A stretch of 64,000 nt of DNA from Lojkania enalia (taxonomy: Eukaryota; Ascomycota; Dothideomycetes; Pleosporales): NCBI GenBank assembly GCA_010094045.1, contig ML986653.1, forward strand, positions 165,148-229,147, given 5' to 3'. A program made the position numbers and the translations under genes. The stretch's first letter is position 1; every line of letters starts with the position of its first letter. Below the pieces are notes generated by a model. The model was not told where the DNA came from and did no database searches. It saw only the letters and a list, made by a program, of their open reading frames with translations. Positions 33,345 to 45,300 of the stretch are shown in pieces.

Positions 33345-34606
33345 TTACAGCTCGTCATCGTCCGTTTCGTCATCATCTGCAGTGGGGGGTGATGGTTGCT
33401 TAGCAGCAGGTTTTCCCCGCGTATTCGGCCTAGCAAAAGGAAGCTCGCGCCTTGGTGGTTCACCGCGCTTTGGTACGTCCTTTGAAGCTTGTGCGACCGT
33501 GGCAGTAGCATCGTCCGTTTCAGATGACCTGTCTCTGAGTCGCGGGGCAGACCTTGCCGGTGCCTCGTTTTCGTCTTCTGTCTCATCGTCTGTCGTTCGA
33601 TCAGGGGTGGCTTCCCTAGAGTTATCATCGAGTTCTTCCTGTTCCTCTTCCTTTGACTTGTCAATCTCCATCTGATCACTGTCAGATTCTTGTTCGGCCA
33701 CTGTTGCCCTTACAGGCGTTTTCCGCTTCGACGCGCGGGATGGACCAGCCTTACGCGGCCGCGTCTCCTCTCGCGTAGATTGTACAGCTGACGCTAGAAG
33801 TGCTACGTCAGTTCTAGTCCCGAGATAACTCAACTACCAGTGCATGCCTACCAGTCGATTTTTCAATCTTCGCCCCTGCTAGGAGACGTTGTTGATCTCT
33901 AATTTTTCTCTTCTTCTCATTGAGCAACTCCATGAATTGCTGTAACATCGCCGTTTCGGTTACATTCTTAGTTTTGATGAAGTCTTCAAGCTGAGCGTTT
34001 AATTTGTCGATTATTCCCTGCTTGCTTTTGAGTTCGGCCTTCAAGCTAGCCATTTCCTCAAGGGCTTGCGCGTGAGCTTGTGCTGATATCTGAGCCCACT
34101 CAAAAGGACTAATCTCATATTCCAAATCCTGAGGAAGTACGATATCTCCCAAGGTCACCTATTCAGAATCAGCCATCGAGAGATGTGCTTCAAGCGGGGT
34201 TGCCAACCTTGATGTTCTCGACGTCTTGTCGAAAAGTGATCACAAGGTCCTTGTTCCTCCATGAATATTCCGTACGCACGCGCTCCAGTGCACTAGCGTG
34301 GCGCTCTTCAGGCTGTATTTGCAATAGGAAATGAGACAGCAAAGCTAGCCACTCTGCGTCGCTGCCCTTGAAATTATTGTGCCTCAATTTGCCAACATTC
34401 TGCTGTTTGACTGGATATCGATGTCAAAACCCAGGGAATAAAGGCCTTGAAGATTAAATCTTACTCGTTGCAACATACGGATTTTCCCCCTCACAGCCTA
34501 CAAGTTGCACGTCTAGTGGTTGGGAGCCATTCTGTATCACCTCAACCACAACAACGGGACCACCGTCCTGAGTAGCAGGGATGGGGACAATGTGGCGCTT
34601 AACCAT
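33345..34606 (-). CDS. xrcc4: XRCC4/Lif1-like NHEJ factor
   Basis: Four exons: 34606-34465, 34410-34208, 34158-33852 and 33802-33345, giving 369 aa, all in phase. The first about 125 residues form the beta-rich head (VAT-IKQQNVGKLRHNN, SDAEWLALLSHFLL, SWRNKDLVITFRQDVENIK-VTLGDIVLP). Next is a long helix (about 140-215) containing FMELLNEKKRKIRDQQRLLAGA. This strongly resembles the human XRCC4 coiled coil [22 protein letters not shown], which carries the DNA ligase IV binding site. The C-terminal 150 residues are disordered, acidic and Ser/Thr-rich, ending DDDETDDDEL, as in XRCC4. XRCC4 dimers bind ligase IV and XLF at double-strand breaks in non-homologous end joining. The resemblance is from memory of the human protein, mainly the helix. 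The exon 1 acceptor was chosen by phase and continuity. Confidence 0.82.
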
Positions 34607-35374
34607 GGTGGTGGATGGAGTGTGACGCGAAAATCCAAGCTGATGTTGTCTCAAAACCTGCTGATTGAAGGAAGCCGCGATCACAACCAGTGGCCAAGTG
34701 TTTTGAGAGGATCTTTGGCAGACCCGGTCGATATGTTACAGACCCTTGAACAGGTTAGGGTTTATGCTTGTTAGAGAATCACTGGGCTGAGCAGCAGCCC
34801 CCGCGTAGAAGACCGGAAGAAGAGGGGAAATTGGCCCGAGGTTTCAAGTGTCAGAAGGAGTATAATTAAGTTGCAGGCTACCCTCTGGCGAAGGACAGAT
34901 GTTGAAGTTTATAGGAATGGCAAGGCAATGGGTAGTGGGGGAGTGTGAATGTGCCCGGGACGAGGCTGCCTAGAAGGCACACGCGCTGGCGTTGCGCACC
35001 TGGATCAGGACAGGGCACTGCGTTTTAGGCGTGCTGGTGGGCAAGTGCGGTGTCTCAAGCCACAACTTAGAATAGAAGGGCACGCTGAATGAATGTTATT
35101 ATAATAGGCGCGCCCCAGGGCTATATGATGCCCGCGATGGCGGTTGGAGATCAGCTGCAGGTCAATTCGCGTGTCGTTCCGCTGCACGCTCCACCGACGC
35201 GTCAAAAACTTGGTCATGGCCTGTGCTCCCACCAGGGCCCACTCCTCGCCAAGCGTTAGACCGCCCACCCGGCCTGCCTGCCACTCTTTTCCAACCAGCG
35301 GTCCCAACCTCGCGACCACCGAACACCCATCTGCATCGCAACCACCACCTGCAGCTCTGCGCGAGTACGCTGCC
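34607..35374. other. Shared divergent promoter, XRCC4-like / Byr4-like
   Basis: The 768 nt separates two divergent start codons. The plus-strand Byr4 frame is open back to an ATG at 35144, but that leader (Cys/Arg/Pro-rich) does not look coding. Confidence 0.5.
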
Positions 35375-38010
35375 ATGGCGACCAACAAGGGCAGCTTCGC
35401 ACAGCGCATGGGCTCTATGGCCCCCTCCGTTGATAATTGGGACGACGATAGCGACCTTCACGGCGACCTCTTCACGCACTCCATGTCCACATTCCCCTCC
35501 ATGTCCTCTCGCATTTCAGTGCGCTCAGAGTCCAACACTGGCGACGACGACTGGCAGGTCCTTCTCACCCCGAATGACGAATTATCTACTCTCAATGCCA
35601 TTACATCCGCGAAGCAAGCGGGCATACCTATTCCAAAAAGCGTTCCATCCTCGGCGCTGCTCGGTGGTTCGATTAAGCGACTGGGGAAGAAGAAATCGGA
35701 TCGCAAGATTGTCGTCGACGACGACTGGGGGAATGACCTCGAGCTACCCACTGGTACGAACGAAGGGTTGAAGTTGAAGCTTCCTGCGCCGCGAACGCCC
35801 GCCGAGGAGGACCATGACGACTTCGATGACTGGGGCGAGGGCAGCTTGGGCATACGTTTCGGCGGCACCAGGCGGGAAGCTCGCGGTGGCCGCAGCTCAT
35901 CTGTATCTGCGATGAGCCCAAGCATGAACAGCTGCATGACTCTCGAGAGCGAGGATGATGATTTGACCGGCATAGTATTCCCAAACGAGCCTATGGACTG
36001 GAACGCCCGTTTAGTGGAGAAGCTCAAGAGGACCGAATATACAACACCCGACACTTCCCCCCTCCCTGCCCCCACCAAGCCCGAGCTTCCTCCTACATCT
36101 GTCCCTGCAGAAGACTCCGCACCATCACAAGCCGCCGGAACAATATCTTTTCCGACTACTGAGAACGAGCTGTCGCCGGAAGCGAAAATTAAAGGCGCTG
36201 AGGATGACGATGATTTCCTTGATGGCCTAGATCTAGGCGCTGCAGATGAACTCGACACGAAGAAGGCCTCCCTCAATCGCAATATCGTTGTTAAGAGACG
36301 ACCAACCAAACCGGCAGCGCCTCCCGCCGCCCGGCCTGCGACTACCCTGACATTTACCGATAAGCCGTCGAGATTACCAAGGCCCCTTCCTTCAACGAGT
36401 CGCTCACGCCTGACTCCCGTCTACGAAACTGGCGCTTCGGCCATAAACCGTGATCGACCAATGCCCACTACCACCAGTGCACAGTTACTCCGGGCCAAAC
36501 GTTCGGCTCCTCTCCTACGTAACAACTACAGTTCTGCGCCGCGTCCCCCAGTTCCTTTCCTACCGGCTGGTGGCTCAAATGCACAGTCCCATCATGTCAC
36601 GGCCAAGACTTCTCAGCCTCATCTTCGTCGCGACTCTGATCCGCGCAGACCTCAATCACCTTCGATGATGAGGTCCTGGTCTCGCATGTCTTCAAATCAG
36701 CCCCCAGATACGCCCAGTCGCGCAGGACCGCGGAAAGATGTAGCTCCAGCCGCCTTGGCTCGTGAAGCAATTCCCAAACGCATGATGAAGCCGTTGGCGT
36801 CTAAGAAGGTGTACGGTGATGGCAGCGAACTTGAAATATTTGATGACTTACCTACTTCCGCATCCAAGGAAAAGCAGTACGAGAAGGTGCCTCGAAATAC
36901 ACAAAGCAGCAGATCTCTTCGGCAGCAGCCCAGCGTCACCCGTTTGCCCATGCCTGAGCGAATGGCTACTCCTTTGCCACAAACTCCAAGGAGCCCTACC
37001 AAAATGGATAGCACACCGCGATTCGCACGCGATACAGCAGCCAGTCGCATTGCTCGTGAACAGCGTTTAGCCGGGACGAGATCACGCGGAGAAGGCCCAA
37101 TCCCGCCGACCCAAACCAATTGGAAAGCGCAAGTCGCTGCTCGAAGCCCGCATAATAGTCCAACAGCTCACCGAAAGAGGGGTTCGGGACAAAAGCCGAT
37201 GTTAATCAAGGCGATGTCCGCGCCTCTAGCGAAGAGTGAGTCTCAACAAAGACGGCAACGTTTCTGTTGCACTAACATCTTGTAGATGAGAAAGGGATGA
37301 CCTATAATCCAACATTGCAACGCTGGGAAGGCAACGAAGATGCCCTCGTTCCCTTTTCCCACCCTAATACATCCACAACCACCCTAGCGCTGACGACAGC
37401 GAGCACGCCTACATTTGCTCCGCCAACCCATCCTCTCCACTCGCACGATCGATCGCATTCCATATCGCATACCGCCCTTTCTGCCGTACACGCTGCTCAA
37501 AAGTCCGTATCATCACGGGCTGTGAAGGTAGCCCCAGCGCCATCACCGCCACGTGCCCCGGCTCTAATTTCACAGAGGTCTACACCCGCTATTCAAGTTA
37601 ATAAGGGAATGATATTTGATCCACATCTCATGAAATGGCTTAAGATGCCCAAGGGTTCTGGCAATCCACGTTCTCCATCTGTGGACCAAGATGATGAGGA
37701 AGAAGATCCGTTTGCTGGTCTCGAGGACCTCAAAGACAACGACAACGTTTCGAATTTTGGCGCCACCGGAGCTATTTCTTCGGGCGATGTTGACGGGGCA
37801 AGGATTGATGATCCAGCTTTCCTTGGAGAAGAGTTTGATCTAGGTCCCAGTTTCGTTAGAAGGCAGGAAAACGAAGAGACACAGTGGAGACGCAAAGTGG
37901 AAAAATGGTTCGGGGGCCTTCGCAACAACGGTGAAAGTAAACACGGTGGCTGGAGATGGGCTATACGCGATGTAGCCCAGGAAGCGTTGGCGGATGCTTT
38001 GAGGAGGTAA
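35375..38010 (+). CDS. byr4: Byr4/Bfa1-type GAP subunit of the septation/mitotic-exit GTPase
   Basis: Two exons, 35375-37235 and 37286-38010, give 861 aa; the join reads AK-NEKGMTYNPTLQRWEGNE. Byr4 (fission yeast) and Bfa1 (budding yeast) are scaffold parts of the two-component GAP, with Cdc16/Bub2, for the Spg1/Tem1 GTPase at the spindle pole, which times septation and mitotic exit. Visible family signs are an acidic Trp-containing N-terminus (DNWDDDSD, DDDWGNDLEL, DDFDDWGEGSLGIRF), then FPNEPMDWNARLVEKLKR near residue 210. A long Ser/Pro/Arg-rich disordered centre follows with many SP/TP sites. The C-terminal repeats are GMTYNPTLQRWEGNED and GMIFDPHLMKWLKMP. I chose MATNKGSF at 35375 because acidic/disordered family-like sequence starts there. 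Confidence 0.88.
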
Positions 38011-38549
38011 TGGTGGTGTTGATGATACCCGACCTCTTGTACATCATGACCCTTATGAATGCATAACATAGCATGGTAGATGGGGTTCAGGCGCATATTT
38101 GGTGTTTGGCCAAAAAGGACATGGTTGTCTTGGGTGTTGTTTCACGATATCCTCATGAGTGTAATGTTGGGCGTATGATGTTTGGATGACCACGCCTCAC
38201 TCTAATGACGGATTTATGAGTTTATGATATTCTGCATGAGTTAATGAGCTACTACGCTCTATAGACGACTTCATGGGGTGCAAGCATAGAATTGATTCAT
38301 TTCTTGGTCTTATGGTTTCTTTCCGGGTGTTTATGGCGTTTGATTTTGAAATGACATTGAGGTAATTACGATCTGAGGATTTTACTATAAGCATGAAATA
38401 ATAATGGTAATGGTAATAGAGATGGAGAATCTGGCCGCCGTTGACAAGTCTAGGGCGGGGCTAAGGTGAGGCCGAAGTTAGTGGGGTGAAGGCGGGGCTT
38501 CCACACATAACTATTTGCCTAGCATTTTGAGCTTTTTTTTTTGTAACAT
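38011..38549. other. Spacer between byr4 and WD40 gene
   Basis: The 539-nt stretch is AT-rich with no ORF of note. It ends with a T10 run near 38534 just before the WD40 gene start region. Confidence 0.5.
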
Positions 38550-39879
38550 ATGTCTCTTCTAATAGTGTCCTCAACATGTCGCGAACGAATGACCCACGGC
38601 ACTTCTTCCAGACAACGTGAGATATTTGCCTCGGGTGAAGTGTATTATGATGCTAATTATCTTCCAAGATCCGCCCTCAATGAAACGACGCGAAAAGCTT
38701 CAAAGTCGAAAAATACAAAGGGCAACCCTATCAAACTTTCCTCAAAGATTCTAGCCATCGCCACCAACCCTGGCGATGGTCAAATATATATTGCAGAGGC
38801 AGCCGGGAATGTGAAGAGGATCGAGCTTGAAGTCGGTCAGACACTTCTCCCCAGCCAACCCTCCTATGTTATTCTTCATCTTAGAGTTACAAACTCAATA
38901 CTGACATCTACTTTCTTGCGTATAGACAAGTGATATCCTCGCCACTTTCTCTGGCCCAAGTGCGCCTCTTACCTCTCTCGCCATCCTCCCGAGATCAGAT
39001 ACCGTGTTCGCAGGCTGCTGGGATAAATCAATTTGGTCATGGTCGCTTAGCACACGTAAACCAGGCCGCCGTTTCCGGGGCCACACCGACTTCGTCAAAA
39101 CCCTGCTTGGATTCACGCTACAAGGGAAGGAGGTTTTAGTCTCAGGGTCCGCGGACGCAAGTCTCATAGTCTGGGACATCGCGACTGGGGAGAAATTGCA
39201 CACATTGAAGGGACACACAAGGGGTATTCTGGCGCTAGCACTAGATCCTATTGAATATGAAGCGAATAAAGAAGAGGTAGTCATTTTTAGTGCAGGCAGC
39301 GATAGGGAAATAAGGCGATGGAAGATTGGGCTCGGCTCTGCGTCAGAAGTCGAAGCGTCCTTAGATATCTCGTCGCCTATTCTCGCGCATGAGACTAGCA
39401 TCGATTCGATCTTATTTGATGCTGATGGAGACCTCTGGACCGCGTCTGCGGACAAGACAGCGAAATGTCTTTCTAGAGCAAGGAATTGGGAGGAGGACAC
39501 GGGCCTCGAACATCCGGATTTCGTGCGCGATATCGTTGTTGATGAAGAGGGAGGATGGGTTGTAACAGCTTGTAGAGATGAACAAGTCAGGGTTTGGGAG
39601 AAAGGTAGTGGAAAACTATATCATGTCTTTGAGGGTCACTTTGAAGAGGTTACAGGGTTGCTTTTGTTGCCGGGGCAGAAAGTCGTTAGTGTAAGTATCG
39701 ATGCCACCATTCGGCAGTGGAGCTTGAATGCGCAGGACTTGGTGAATGCTATCAAGGAGGCGGAAAATGAAAAACTAGGGAAGGAGAAAGAGAAAGAGAA
39801 AGAGCTAGAGCGAGAAGGGGGTATGTTGACTGCAGAAGAGGAGGCCGAGCTGGCAGAGTTGATGGAGGATAGTGACTGA
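38550..39879 (+). CDS. WD40-repeat protein, start uncertain
   Basis: Two exons, 38550-38831 and 38926-39879, give 411 aa if the first in-frame ATG is used (398 from the ATG at 38589). The join reads VKRIELE-TSDILATFSGP. About six WD40 blades are visible: VFAGCWDKSIWSWSL, VLVSGSADASLIVWDI, VIFSAGSDREIRRWKI, LWTASADKTAKCL, VVTACRDEQVRVWEK and VVSVSIDATIRQWSL. Repeats of this kind build a beta-propeller scaffold. A highly charged Lys/Glu helix follows, and the end is acidic (ELAELMEDSD). The 5' end is odd: a better-looking start, MSRTNDPRHFFQTT at 38576, is in another frame and meets a stop exactly where REIFASGEVYY continues in the main frame. A one-base change near 38617 would unite them. I do not recognise the orthologue. 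Confidence 0.78.
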
Positions 39880-40148
39880 TGGAAGCCTTTCGACGCTATT
39901 GAACTGTTTGGTCTATATTATTACTTCCGTGGCGAGTAGTCAAACGTTCTAGAACGAATGTGAGTTAACAGAATGATACATTTGCGAAATAGTCAAAACA
40001 ATTAAATTATAGATATTAAGCTAAGCTATGAACTAACGAAGCTGCCACATACATATAGAAGGAATGATGAATGATATGTTGTGAAATAGGGATAGAGTAA
40101 AGGATTTCCGGTACCAATACAATACACTTCAACCCCCTTTTTGTATAT

Positions 40149-41424
40149 TTAGACCCTATCATTGGCGTTTATGAAACTTCTTGTAGGGCCCTCCGACTTG
40201 ATTTCTGTCGCCATAGGAGCTAAATCTCTTTCAGCAGGTCGTTGTTTCTTTGCCAAATGCCTCCCAATATATCCTCTTGAGCCCCACAGATGGAAAGGGT
40301 CCAAGAAACCAGCAACGAACCCACGCTTATTAGCCTTCTTTTCTGTCCTCAGACGCGCGAGTTCTTCATCACTCATATCCCAGAATTGAGTCTTCTTGTC
40401 CTTACCAACAATCAATCCATAGACATCGAACGGGTCAAATATAGTAATAATCCAAGGTCTATCATCATCCCACCCAGGACCTCGCCTCTCAGTAACGCCA
40501 TCGCGGGCAAGGAAAACTGAGTTCGACCGTGGCAAACGTTTTCCAGGGTGATACAGGTTGAGGAGTGCGGAGTTAATAAACATAATAGCTGCATCAAAGA
40601 TCCAGAAGAAGATCTCGTTCTTGTATATGGTGCTATCCCAACCCTCAATATACTCTACCAACCGATATATGCATCTAATAGTAACAATTGTCGCACTGAC
40701 ATAAAGGACATTAAGTACTGTATGCAATTCCTTGCTCAAGACTTTGGCTTTCTGGGCCCGGTACTGGAACTGGACTGCCAGTAAGCCGAATGAGCCGAAG
40801 AGTGCAGCTTGCAAACACAGAGATGCAGTGACTAGGTTGGCGCCGACTTGTCGTTCCTTAGCTGTCAAGCTAGAATTTGCCATTCGCCATGCACCTTGGC
40901 CGATCAAGATTTCGCAGACGGCATCGAGTCCTATGAAGGTGGTGGCTACCCGTCCAGGATGTAAGGGTGCAAGGTAGGGGATGTAATAGAGGATGCGGGA
41001 GAGAATCAAGTAGTTGATGAGTGCGTAGACGGGCGGTCCGGACATGATCAGCACGGTTGAAGCAATGAGGTAGGTTAGATTATCGGTATGATAGGCGCCT
41101 ACTTCGCGGATGGCGAAGCCGGAGATCATGAGGGCAGCGGCCCAAGGAAGTAAGAGGGACACGCGCCATGACTTGTGTTTTCTAAGGTAGGCGTACGTGA
41201 GGAATGGCTTCAAGGGTCGATCAAGCGTTCAAGGGGGTCAGAGGTAACTTACATGGTTTGCCAAGCGTGTATGACGCCTGATATGAAGAATAAAACGATG
41301 AAGAGAATGGGTGCTGCTTTGTTCGGTGCATAGTACCATATGCTACCGGGTGCTGGAGCGTGTTAAGAGGAAGCTATAGTTTTAAAGAGGAATTGGAAGC
41401 CATACAATAATCTCCCATCCCCAT
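40149..41424 (-). CDS. RTA1-family seven-helix membrane protein
   Basis: Three exons: 41424-41406 (19 nt), 41352-41253 and 41181-40149, giving 383 aa. The joins read MGMGDY-SPGSIWYYAPNKAAPILFIVLFFISGVIHAWQT-IKHKSWRVSLLLPW. About seven hydrophobic helices follow in order, with motifs of the RTA1 family: IHAWQT, ALMISGFAIREVGAY, IASTVLIMSGPPVYALINYLIL, DAVCEILIGQGAW, IRCIYRLVEYIEGWDS and EIFFWIFDAAIMFI. RTA1-like proteins are fungal plasma- or endo-membrane proteins tied to 7-aminocholesterol resistance and to lipid translocation; the substrate here is unknown. The C-terminal about 120 residues are an extended soluble tail with two related DPF motifs (FDPFDVYG, LDPFHLWG), longer than in the smallest family members. 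The first exon is tiny and easily missed. Confidence 0.88.
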
Positions 41425-42396
41425 TTTGAAAGATTTAGGGCCTCAGCTGAATCCGAACAGAAGCAAGGATCTGAATGAAAGCGATGATATTTCTAAGGAT
41501 CAATTGAAGTATGAAGAGGAAGTGTCTGAAGCCTTTTCTCTGGTGCAAATGCGGAGATCCAAAAAGTTTAAGTATCGCAAAGAAACCATAGGACAAGGCT
41601 CACTAGCATGCAAGCATCAAAAGAACAAAACAAGCTCAAGGGATAGATACCAAGATCTCGAAGTCCATTTTGAGGCTGTGTCCAGCTTGTATAAGTCTAA
41701 AAAGTCAATGCAGATAAAGTGAGTCTAGGTTGAATATCATATTGAATCCTATGGAATCGCCAATGCGATGAATGCGACAATCATGGTCTCCGTCAGGCGC
41801 TAACAAGGCCTAATTTGCTGGCGACAAAGGCGAAGTGCAAGGCTGAATTCTTCTACGCGAGGCGCCAAAATTTGATGGTTATTGGTGCGGGATACGAAGT
41901 GCGTTTGAGACTGGCCGGTCCATTTCACTTTAAGCAACAAAATAGGAGCTACTCTCTTCATCAAAACGAGGAATAAGCGTGACGGCGAGGCTTGAGTCAA
42001 TGCGTCAAAGGTTCTGTGGATTGAGGAGAATAAGTGAGGCTATCACGCAAACGGAACTCAAGTGGAAGGGAAATTTTCAGGACGGAAACCATGACTTCGA
42101 GACATCCTACACATTTAGTGTGAATTTTGTAATAGCATCAAAAGAAGTGAGGCGGCTGCGATGCAAAACAGGAGTCTAAGCGGGAAACATCGCGTTCGTT
42201 TTTGACGCTCACCGTTCTATGAATGTGAGGCGGCCCAAGCTTTGGGAGGACGGATTCCTGGGGCCAAGACCGATTTACCGTTTTAGCGGCACATCGAACT
42301 TCATCTCACAGCCAAATCTATCCAGACGAGGTTGAACAAACGCTCCCGGCCGCCCATTCACAAGTCTCTCGTATATTATTCCCGCGCCCGCGTTTC
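41425..42396. other. Divergent promoter region, RTA1 gene / Trs130
   Basis: The 972 nt lies between divergent genes. A 98-aa ORF at 41426-41722 is highly charged but has no motif, and I do not call it. No other feature is seen. Confidence 0.5.
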
Positions 42397-45300
42397 ATGA
42401 ACACGCCCAGAAATGGTGCGCCAACCCAGGGTGCCGCTGAAGATGGTCCTAGGCAAACACAACCCTCTGCCGGTGTGATGGATGGCTCATCTAGCTCCAA
42501 AGTCACGGGTAGCCTCCATCCATGCAAATAGAGATCGATAAGGAAATTGCTAATATAGCTGACAGTCGAATATCATGACCCTTCTGGCCTTTTTCCATTG
42601 ATCCAGGAACAGTTATCGGCCCGCTTGCCCCTCAGAAACCTGCACTGGAAATCGCCAAGTAGACCCCTAAGGTCCATCGACTCGCTTCATGTAGATCTCA
42701 TTCCCAGCACTGATTTGGTTCACATTTCCACAGCCGCTTCTCCCGGTCTAGCTCCTTCTACTGCATCCCAAGGAACAAGCTCAAGTCCTGGACCTACCAG
42801 CACAGAAATCCTAAGACCCCCGGGCAAGGAACGACGACATCAGATTCCTGGTCTCCGCCAAACCCCATATCTGAAGATATACATCCTTAGATGTGATGAC
42901 TCCGATACATACAAGGCAACGGCTCGAAAGCAAGTTAGAGAATGGGTAAAGGCGCATACACCTCCCTCCCAAAGCAGCTCCTCATCGAGCACACAAGAAA
43001 ATCATGATGCATTTGAATGGCTGATTCTCCACGTTGTGGTACCGGATACTCCTGCCGCAAGCCAACCTCGTGGTTCCACATCCTCAAGCACAACCGGAGG
43101 GGAGAAAGAGAAATCTCGTTGGACTCGCGGTACAGCAACTATTCTTGAGAAGCTCCGTGCGGATTTCAATATTTCCTCTAAATCTGCACCAGATCGAATT
43201 GCCCAGATCCGATTACAGAAAAATGCTGTGCCGGCCCATATGCTACCACCGGCTTCTGCTGCTACAGGTCAATCCATTAGCGAGAACCCCCAGGAACAAG
43301 AAAGGGCTTGGAACGATGTCATAATCAGATTCAAAACTTTGATACTGCTCTCATTCGATCTTCGGGTCAGTCAGTATGAGGAAGATGTGAGGGAGAAGGA
43401 CTCGCAACGTGCTCTACCTGGTTGGAACTTTTGCACCTTCTTTATTCTCAAAGAAGGCCTTGCGAGGGGTTTCGAGAGCGTCGGTCTTGTTGAAGATGCT
43501 CTCCTCGGATATGATGAGCTGTCTATCGGACTTGACTCGATCGTCCGTAATCAAGCAAATGAGGGTAGTCAGACACAGGGAGGAGTGCTTGCAAATTATA
43601 CTGATGACCTTTATCGACAAACCTCAGATATATTGAAGCGCTCACAGAAAGACGACGGAGGTCGGAAGGAACCCCAACCGCGTATACATGACTCAAAGCC
43701 AATAGATGCGCGTAAGAAGAACTACCGAGATCTAATACTATCTAACAATATATCAATCTTCGACTTCCGATGTTATATATTTGCTCGTCAGATGTCGTTG
43801 CTCTTACGATTAGGCAACGCACGCTCTGCAAGGTCTGATCTTGCGTCCAAATTGCAGCCTAGGCCAAATGCTAGGGTCTTGCAGCGATCGGTAGACGACG
43901 TCAATGTAGGAGCAAAAGCGGATGTCCAGCTAGATGAATCCGAGGACCTCTATTCATTTGCTGAGTTGTGCTCACGAGCCCTTAATTTCATTACATTCGC
44001 TAGTCGGCTACTACGGGAAGATTTGCGTAATGGGTGAGTACTTCAGTTGTAAGAACCATGTTCATTTCTAATAAGAGACCAGTGCTCAAGCTCACAATGT
44101 CAAATTTCCTGATCGCCTGATTGACAACTTGGTGCGTTCGTGGACCTTTGCTGCTCTTCAGCAAATATTAGACGAGACTACTACCTCGTCTCTTCCTATC
44201 TCGAAGTTCTCGAACGATATTGCTAGTGGATCCTCTGGGAAGATGCGATCTTTCGGAAATCACAACGAAGAGCAGAAGCTAAGTCTTGCTGAGCCAAAGA
44301 CTATGATCTACCCTGCTCGGTCTTCGTCATTAGCGTTTGGTGGTCGGTCAGCTTCCACAGAGCCTCCATATGCTGCACCTACTGCTAGCGGCCAAGTTGT
44401 TTACGAGAATGGACAATATCAAGATCGCCCGGCTCCGGGACAAGAGAGTACCACGCCGCAAGCTAAATCTGGCCTTCAGGGGTTTGCAAGTACTAGAGCT
44501 CAACTTTACGTCGCGGAACGACGTATCCTTGAACATGTTGGCAAGTCGCTGGGCTGGACTATTGGCTGGGATGCGATCCTCCCCTCATACCCTCAGAGGG
44601 AAGATTTAAGCGACGTAGATCTCCATGAGGAGAGTAGCTCAGGGGATGAAAACGCCACGTCGAAAGAAGGCCTAACTGTCACTTCACCGACTGTTGGTAT
44701 TTCTGCCGCAGCTATCGTCAATGCAGTTTCGTCGATCGAGCAATTCCGCCAGTTCTACGAAAGTCTTAGCGATCTCATCGTGAAGCACTATATGGCTGCT
44801 GGTCAAGCTAAATCCGGCGAAAGCATTTTGGGCGATCTTGCTGTAGTTCGGTTTGAGCTAGGTGACTTTGCAGCTGCAGCAATGTACTTCGGGCGCATGG
44901 CCTCATTGTTCGCTGAGACCAGATGGAACTTTGTCGAAGCTACCATGCTTAGGATGTACGCGCAGTGTCTTAAAAAGCTCAATCGCAAAGATGAGTATGT
45001 GCGTACACTCCTCGATCTTCTAGCCAAGTCAGCGGCAAGTAGGAAGACGATCCGTACTTTTGTCTCAAACGCAATTGGAGGATCAAAATCTTGGCTCGAC
45101 GATGACAAAGTGGACACTGCCGGCCTGTTTGAAGAACTGATAGATTTCTCCAGGCAGCTGCCATATGATGTATCGGTGCCTATGGGCAAATATTTTGGTG
45201 ATATCGTTGTTGAGCCTTACGTGCGCCATTTCGATGACAAGGATGGCTTCCAGCTGCGTCTACAATTCAGACATGTTCTTGAAGACGACGTAGAAATCAA

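Noticed and set aside
35458..36309. 283-aa minus-strand ORF inside byr4
   Set aside because: Lies fully antisense to the acidic Byr4 coding sequence; Ser-rich shadow of GAC/GAT-rich codons.
41426..41722. 98-aa charged plus-strand ORF next to the RTA1-family gene
   Set aside because: Its start abuts the divergent RTA1 start, and it has no recognisable domain; could be real but not supported.
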